Assembly (NCBI GenBank): GCA_023375785.1
Contig: SZWC01001580.1
Span: 100,385-140,611 of the forward strand
Source of the DNA: Penium margaritaceum
Taxonomy: Eukaryota > Streptophyta > Zygnematophyceae > Desmidiales > Peniaceae
DNA length: 40,227 nt
Direction of reading: 5' to 3'
Positions 37,294 to 40,227 of this stretch are shown here, in pieces (the stretch's first letter is position 1; each line of letters begins with the position of its first letter). The notes below the pieces were generated by a model. The model made no database searches and was not told the origin of the DNA. It was given only the letters and a program-made list of their open reading frames with translations. The position numbers were made by a program, and so were the translations under genes.

Positions 37294-37320
37294 ATGCATG
37301 CCAGCTCACAGTGCATGCAT
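37294..37320. repeat. Inverted repeat atgcatgc / gcatgcat
   Basis: Perfect 8-bp arms (37294-37301 and 37313-37320) around an 11-nt loop, between the two divergent transposase genes. Function unknown. Confidence 0.7.
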
Positions 37321-37517
37321 AATGTTGTTGATTCATCCGTCGAATTGCGGGCAGTCTTTACGAGGCTGACGGGGCTTGCCCGAGGCTAGCAGACAAGTTC
37401 CACCACCATCGCTGAAACTCTAGCCCCAACACCGAACCGGGTCACTCTTGCACGCTCACTTTCGAGCGTGCGGCTGAGCACTCGACGTGCTCAACCGCTA
37501 AGTCCTTCGACGGCACC
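37317..37517 (+). promoter_or_regulatory. 5' leader of the plus-strand hAT gene with two adjacent hairpins
   Basis: This GC-rich non-coding stretch precedes the ATG at 37518. Two perfect inverted repeats sit side by side: gcacgctc/gagcgtgc (37450-37457 and 37464-37471, loop 6) and gagcac/gtgctc (37476-37481 and 37487-37492, loop 5). They end 25 bp before the ATG. No TATA box was identified. Whether they act in the transcript or as protein-binding sites is unknown. Confidence 0.4.
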
Positions 37518-37889
37518 ATGGCCGAAACGTCTGCTGCCGGTGCTGCTAGCGGCACAGGAGCTGCATCATCTCGAGCAGTCTTGTCTACACCTGCACTTCC
37601 TGCCCCCGAGGGCCTCTCCTCGGCACCTGCAGTTGAGGGCAACGTGGAAGATCATGCCGTGAAGCAGTTCTTGGAGACGCGGCGCAAACGGCCAAGTGTG
37701 GCGTGGACACAGTTGACCCTGTGCTTCTTCGAGGGTGAGTTATGCGCTCGTTGCAACATCTGCCCAAAAGAAAAAGGGGAAGAAGGGTACGTTCTCCCTC
37801 AACGATGGTACAACATCGGGCATGTGGAAACATCTGAGGCTGAGCCACAACGCCAAGTGGAAAGAACTGAAGGCGCAAGAGGCAGCTGA
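37518..37889 (+). CDS. hAT transposase N-terminal segment with the cysteine half of a BED finger
   Basis: The frame opens with ATG at 37518 and stays open to 37889, but is biologically meaningful only to about 37780. It encodes a low-complexity Ala/Ser/Pro start (GAASGTGAASS), then RRKRPSVAWTQLTLCFFEG, whose aromatic positions fit a BED finger, and the zinc-ligand pair CNIC (Cys codons at 37752 and 37761). The histidine half (HLRLSH, codons at 37831 and 37846) lies in the frame shifted by +1. The switch must fall in the homopolymer-rich cccaaaagaaaaaggggaag (37764-37783), as if one base were extra. A GTGAGT at 37735 could be a splice donor, but splicing there would remove the zinc cysteines, so a frame break is preferred. 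Confidence 0.75.
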   Translation: MAETSAAGAASGTGAASSRAVLSTPALPAPEGLSSAPAVEGNVEDHAVKQFLETRRKRPSVAWTQLTLCFFEGELCARCNICPKEKGEEGYVLPQRWYNIGHVETSEAEPQRQVERTEGARGS

Positions 37890-39042
37890 GAAGCTACTCC
37901 AGGCCACCACGAACGCTGCCGCAACTGCCGCCATCATCGACGGCACCAATTCGCAGCTGGCTAGGTCTGTTGCTGGTGTTGGAGTGGCGTTCAATAGGAA
38001 GTACTTTCTGTGCTGTGTGTGGAAGCATGTTATTGACAAAAACGTCAGTTTCATCAGCATGGAGAGCGTGTGGCTGAAGCGCGCATTTCTGCACTGTAAC
38101 CCCTTTGCCACTCTTCCTGGCCGCGTGATCCTTGCCAAGCTGATTCGCATGAATGCTGGTGCATACCGCAAGCGGCTGATGAGCATGTTCAAAGCTGTTG
38201 GCACGGGAGTATCATTCACGACGGACGGGTGGCAGTCCGACGCGAATGTCAAGTACTTAGGCATCACCTGTCACTGGATTCAAGACTGGACCATGCAGAG
38301 TGTAGCGTTGGCCTTTCCACATGTCACAAACTCTGCCACGGCAGAGAACGTGTACAACCTGTTCTCGAGATGTGTGAGGGATTGGGGGCTGTGGGAGAAG
38401 ATGTACGCTCTGACTGTTGACAACGACTCTGTCAACGACAGCATGGTGGACAACCACCTGCTTCCACAGCATCCGTCTTTCAAGAAGGACGGGCTTATCC
38501 GTTGCATGGGTCACTCCATGAACATCGCCGTGCAAGATTTGTTGAAGTCTGAGAACCTGAAAGTGCATCTAAGTGGTGCCCGTGACATCGCCAACTTTGT
38601 CACCAAATCTGCAAAGAGAGAGGAAAGTCTGATGACTGCAGCAGCAGAGTGTGGTGTGCAGTACCTGTCTCTTCATGCTGAAACGCCAACGAGGTGGAAC
38701 TCCACCTTGGACATGTGCCAGAGGGTGGTCCACCTCAAGCCAGTGCTTGACATCGGGCTCAAGTCCAAGGCACCGCACCTGCTACCCAGTGACTCCGGGT
38801 GGGAGCTGCTAGCACTGGTGGTGGCCATGCTGAAGCCGTTCAAAAGTTTCACTAATGACATCTCCGGGCAGAAGTACCCAACAATCTCACTAGTGCTTCC
38901 GTTTTTCAATCTGCTGCTTGGCAAGGTGCACATGTGGCATGTGAAGGTTGCTGAGGCCGAGAAGAAGCAGAAGAGGAAGGCACTTCCGGACACCACTGAC
39001 CAGCTCCTGTTGGAGCTGAAGGATGGATTCACTGCCGTCTAG
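37735..39042 (+). CDS. hAT transposase catalytic core (RNase-H-like fold)
   Basis: Main exon, about 435 codons open. The first ~12 codons overlap the true frame of the previous segment and are not real; coding in this frame begins near 37780 with GTFSLNDGTTSG and the BED histidines HLRLSH. The core shows FTTDGWQSD (Asp codon at 38224, candidate first catalytic Asp), LTVDNDSVND (Asp at 38419, candidate second), RCMGHSMNIAVQDLL (the conserved C-H-N motif of hAT cores), PTRWNSTLDM, and MLKPFKSFTNDISGQKYPT. I did not assign the third acidic residue with confidence. The frame ends ELKDGFTAV then TAG at 39040-39042. This TAG may lie in an intron (donor GTCTAG at 39037), or be a premature stop with the donor at 39049 (GTGCAC). 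Both leave phase 0. Confidence 0.82.
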   Translation: MSYALVATSAQKKKGKKGTFSLNDGTTSGMWKHLRLSHNAKWKELKAQEAAEKLLQATTNAAATAAIIDGTNSQLARSVAGVGVAFNRKYFLCCVWKHVIDKNVSFISMESVWLKRAFLHCNPFATLPGRVILAKLIRMNAGAYRKRLMSMFKAVGTGVSFTTDGWQSDANVKYLGITCHWIQDWTMQSVALAFPHVTNSATAENVYNLFSRCVRDWGLWEKMYALTVDNDSVNDSMVDNHLLPQHPSFKKDGLIRCMGHSMNIAVQDLLKSENLKVHLSGARDIANFVTKSAKREESLMTAAAECGVQYLSLHAETPTRWNSTLDMCQRVVHLKPVLDIGLKSKAPHLLPSDSGWELLALVVAMLKPFKSFTNDISGQKYPTISLVLPFFNLLLGKVHMWHVKVAEAEKKQKRKALPDTTDQLLLELKDGFTAV

Positions 39043-39048
39043 GACAAG

Positions 39049-39297
39049 GTGCACAGACTGACATGCTTGGTTCTCTTCATTGTTCCATGTTTTGTGCTTT
39101 GTTCGGTACTACTGCTGCTCTCTTTCGTCCTCTGTTTGTTGCTCTGTTTGTTCCTCAGTTTGGGGATTGTACTGCAGTGTTAACAGCTCTGTTTGGTTTT
39201 CTGGATGCTTTGTTTAATGCTCTGTTTAGTGTTCTGGCTGCTTTGTTTAGTGCTCTGTTTGTTGCTGTGCCTGTGGGTGTGGGTGTTTTTGTGGCAG
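39049..39297 (+). other. Probable intron 1 of the hAT gene
   Basis: The frame is blocked between the catalytic core and the next coding block, and the sequence becomes T-rich and repetitive. The acceptor gtgttttt..gtggcag ends at 39297 and is followed in frame by LEKYVKKYN. The donor is GTGCAC at 39049 or GTCTAG at 39037; both are phase 0. Length is about 249 or 261 bp. Confidence 0.6.
39207..39267. repeat. 33-bp tandem repeat within intron 1
   Basis: gctttgtttaatgctctg at 39207 and gctttgtttagtgctctg at 39240 start two units 33 bp apart. Surrounding sequence is rich in the same gctctgttt words. Confidence 0.8.
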
Positions 39298-39606
39298 CTG
39301 GAGAAGTACGTGAAGAAGTACAACGTGCGCCATGTTGTCGCCACCTTCGCGGATCCTCGGTTCAGGCTGCGGTACCTGGAGCGCGTGCACAAGCTCATGG
39401 GCATCAAGAGCGCGGCTGAGCTAGAGGTGAAGGTAGTGGAAGAGCTGCGGCCTTACTACATCAAGATGAACATCAAGCAGGAGGAGGACTGGGTGGCAGG
39501 GAAGGACAAGGGCAAGCGTCCAGCCGCCGATGACGTGCACGACTCTCAGGGCAGCTCCAGCCAGCCAGCTGGCCAATCGGCAGGAACTACATCCCGGCAG
39601 AGCAAG
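39298..39606 (+). CDS. hAT transposase exon 2
   Basis: A 103-codon block starting LEKYVKKYN after the acceptor at 39297 and ending RQSK before GTAAAT at 39607. It contains FADPRFRLRYLERV, matching the conserved DPRF-K/R-L motif that lies between core and dimerisation domain in hAT transposases. It then has an amphipathic stretch (ELEVKVVEELRPYYIKMNIK) and a Ser/Gln/Gly-rich linker (SQGSSSQPAGQSAGTTS). The linker position matches the low-complexity segment before the dimerisation domain in the minus-strand copy. Both exon ends are phase 0. Confidence 0.75.
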
Positions 39607-39808
39607 GTAAATTGGTTGGAGTACCAGAAGGGATGGAGGGATGGAGGGATGGAGGGATGGTGGGATGGAAGGATGGAGGGATGGCTGGTTGGAGGGATGG
39701 AGGGAGTGGACAGAATGTGCTCTGTTTTGTGTTGTAATGTGGTACTTTGTTGCATTATTCCTCATACATCTTATGGTGTTTTGTTTCTCATTTGGTGCTT
39801 TACTTGAG
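39607..39808 (+). other. Probable intron 2 of the hAT gene
   Basis: The donor AAG|GTAAAT at 39607 and acceptor ttacttgag at 39808 join RQSK to GSTATAERTRSR in phase 0, without stops. The downstream reading lines up with GPATEAKRGRQTQKKK of the minus-strand copy, which supports this acceptor. Length 202 bp. Confidence 0.62.
39630..39710. repeat. GGATGGAG minisatellite in intron 2
   Basis: About nine imperfect 8-bp units (ggatggag, with ggatggtg, ggatggaa and tggctggt variants) form a G-rich tract without C-rich interruptions on the plus strand. Confidence 0.88.
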
Positions 39809-40227
39809 GGGTCCACAGCTACTGCAGAAAGAACCAGAAGTAGGCACAAGGAGAAGTCTGCAGAGAAGCGGCAAAAGAAGACGATGCTGGAGCTGGCGGA
39901 GGAGGACACCATGGACAAGCTTTACGAGGAACCCGAAGCAGAACCAGTGCCGGTCGCGCCAAACACTCTGGAGCAGGAGATAGAGGACTACAAGAAGCAC
40001 GCGCGTGGAGGTCGGAGATGCAACGTGCTACACTTCTACAGGGAGAACGAGGGCAAGTACCCTACCCTTGCTAGGGTGGTCCTGGACCTCTTTGCGGTGC
40101 CTGCAACGAGCACCCCCTCTGAAAGGATGTTCTCACTTGGAGGAAGGGTGGTCACCGAGGTGCGGCATAGCCTGAGCAACGTCATGGTGGAGGATCTGCT
40201 CACGCTAAAGACCTGGATCAACGACCC
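39809..40227 (+). CDS. hAT transposase exon 3: linker and C-terminal dimerisation domain (partial)
   Basis: Open and in phase from 39809 to the window end. It begins GSTATAERTRSR, passes a basic stretch (KEKSAEKRQKK) and an acidic linker (EEDTMDKLYEEPEAEPVPV), then YKKHARGGRRCNVLHFYREN. The dimerisation signature follows, VPATSTPSERMFSLGGRVVT, and LLTLKTWINDP, where the window cuts it. Each element has a counterpart in the minus-strand copy (DTMDDLFEE, YKKNARGVRRLNVLKFYKGN, the identical signature, LKTWINDP), so the copies belong to related subfamilies. This domain mediates dimer or multimer formation of hAT transposases. By comparison with the minus-strand copy, roughly 100 further codons are expected beyond the window. 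Confidence 0.85.

Larger units (their letters stand above)
36285..37316 (-). pseudogene. hAT transposase, C-terminal exon with dimerisation domain (5'-truncated)
   Basis: Transposase of a cut-and-paste DNA transposon. The recognisable part begins with a run of about ten alanines (after MVSPF, Met codon at 37023-37025). It continues through a basic stretch (KRGRQTQKKK) and an acidic linker (DTMDDLFEETEEEQ), then the hAT dimerisation domain with the family signature VPATSTPSERMFSLGGRVVT and LKTWINDPALKDFP. The BED finger and catalytic core are absent, so this is either a last exon or a truncated gene. The first ~95 codons cross a poly-C tract and GACTC palindromes and are probably not protein-coding. 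The domain resembles the plus-strand gene (both have SERMFSLGGRVVT and LKTWINDP) but differs at many residues, so they are different copies. The frame ends at the N; the true C-terminus is the 35866-36288 segment. Confidence 0.8.
37518..40227 (+). pseudogene. BED-finger hAT transposase gene, frame-broken, cut by the window end
   Basis: This is the overall span of a DNA-transposon transposase gene. In order it has: an Ala/Ser/Pro-rich N-terminus; a BED zinc finger split by a frame change (about 37743-37848); the RNase-H-like catalytic core (about 38200-38950); a probable intron (to 39297); an exon with the family motif DPRFRL; a second probable intron (39607-39808); and the acidic linker and dimerisation domain running off the window. 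Domain order and signatures are those of BED-type hAT transposases. The start ATG at 37518 has a favourable context (caccATGG). The frame break and possible stop at 39040 suggest a decayed copy, though a sequencing error in an A/G homopolymer could explain the first. The gene lies divergently to the minus-strand hAT copy. Confidence 0.85.

Noticed and set aside
37735..37770. GTGAGT as a splice donor explaining the frame change
   Set aside because: Splicing here would delete the CNIC zinc ligands of the BED finger, and no good acceptor lies close enough. A base indel in the A/G run is simpler.
37740..38267. 175-codon minus-strand open frame
   Set aside because: It is antisense to the hAT catalytic core, has no recognisable motif, and the plus-strand frame carries the conserved residues.
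39421..39918. 165-codon minus-strand open frame with Ser/His/Pro repeats
   Set aside because: It is antisense to transposase exons 2 and 3 and the GGATGGAG intron repeat, and its composition follows directly from those.
1..40227. A new defence or signalling system encoded in the window
   Set aside because: Apart from the two hAT transposases there is no protein-coding gene I can support. The unusual content is structural (satellite HOR dynamics and the transposon junction).

Overview
The window is nuclear eukaryotic DNA in two very different parts. Bases 1 to about 35015 are one uninterrupted satellite array. Bases 35016-40227 are transposon-derived DNA carrying two hAT-superfamily transposase genes in opposite orientation. 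GT-AG-type introns, a BED/hAT transposase and a higher-order satellite all point to a eukaryote. I could not fix the lineage: nothing here is a host single-copy gene. A single N at 36289, flanked by a 283-bp near-repeat, indicates a draft assembly.

The satellite has a basic monomer of about 191 bp. Six diverged monomer types (called A-F here) follow each other in fixed order, giving a higher-order repeat (HOR) of about 1146 bp. I placed 29 copies of one landmark (the A/B boundary). The distances between neighbours are mostly 1134-1149 bp; nearly all others equal 1146 plus a whole number of monomers (+1, +1, +2, -1, +4, +4, +2, +4), as expected from unequal exchange in register. Several very recent one- or two-monomer duplications, one internal deletion and one template-switch hairpin can be read directly. 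This organisation is typical of centromeric or heterochromatic satellites, but centromere function cannot be shown from sequence. The many open frames of about 60-100 codons in this part are periodic shadows of the repeat, not genes.

The array stops in the middle of a D monomer at 35015, where a hAT-like terminus (TAAGGGTGTTCGCAAG) begins. It is followed by a block of GACTC/GAGTC inverted motifs and a 23-bp minisatellite (35027-35370), then about 480 bp without genes containing an 87-bp tandem duplication. From 35866 to about 37316 on the minus strand lies the C-terminal part of a hAT transposase (dimerisation domain and acidic tail), with the assembly duplication in its tail. From 37518 to the window end, on the plus strand, lies a second, more complete BED-finger/hAT transposase gene. 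It has a frame break in the zinc finger and two probable phase-0 introns, and the window edge cuts it inside the dimerisation domain. The two transposases are related but clearly different copies. The simplest reading is a satellite edge invaded by, or abutting, nested hAT elements.
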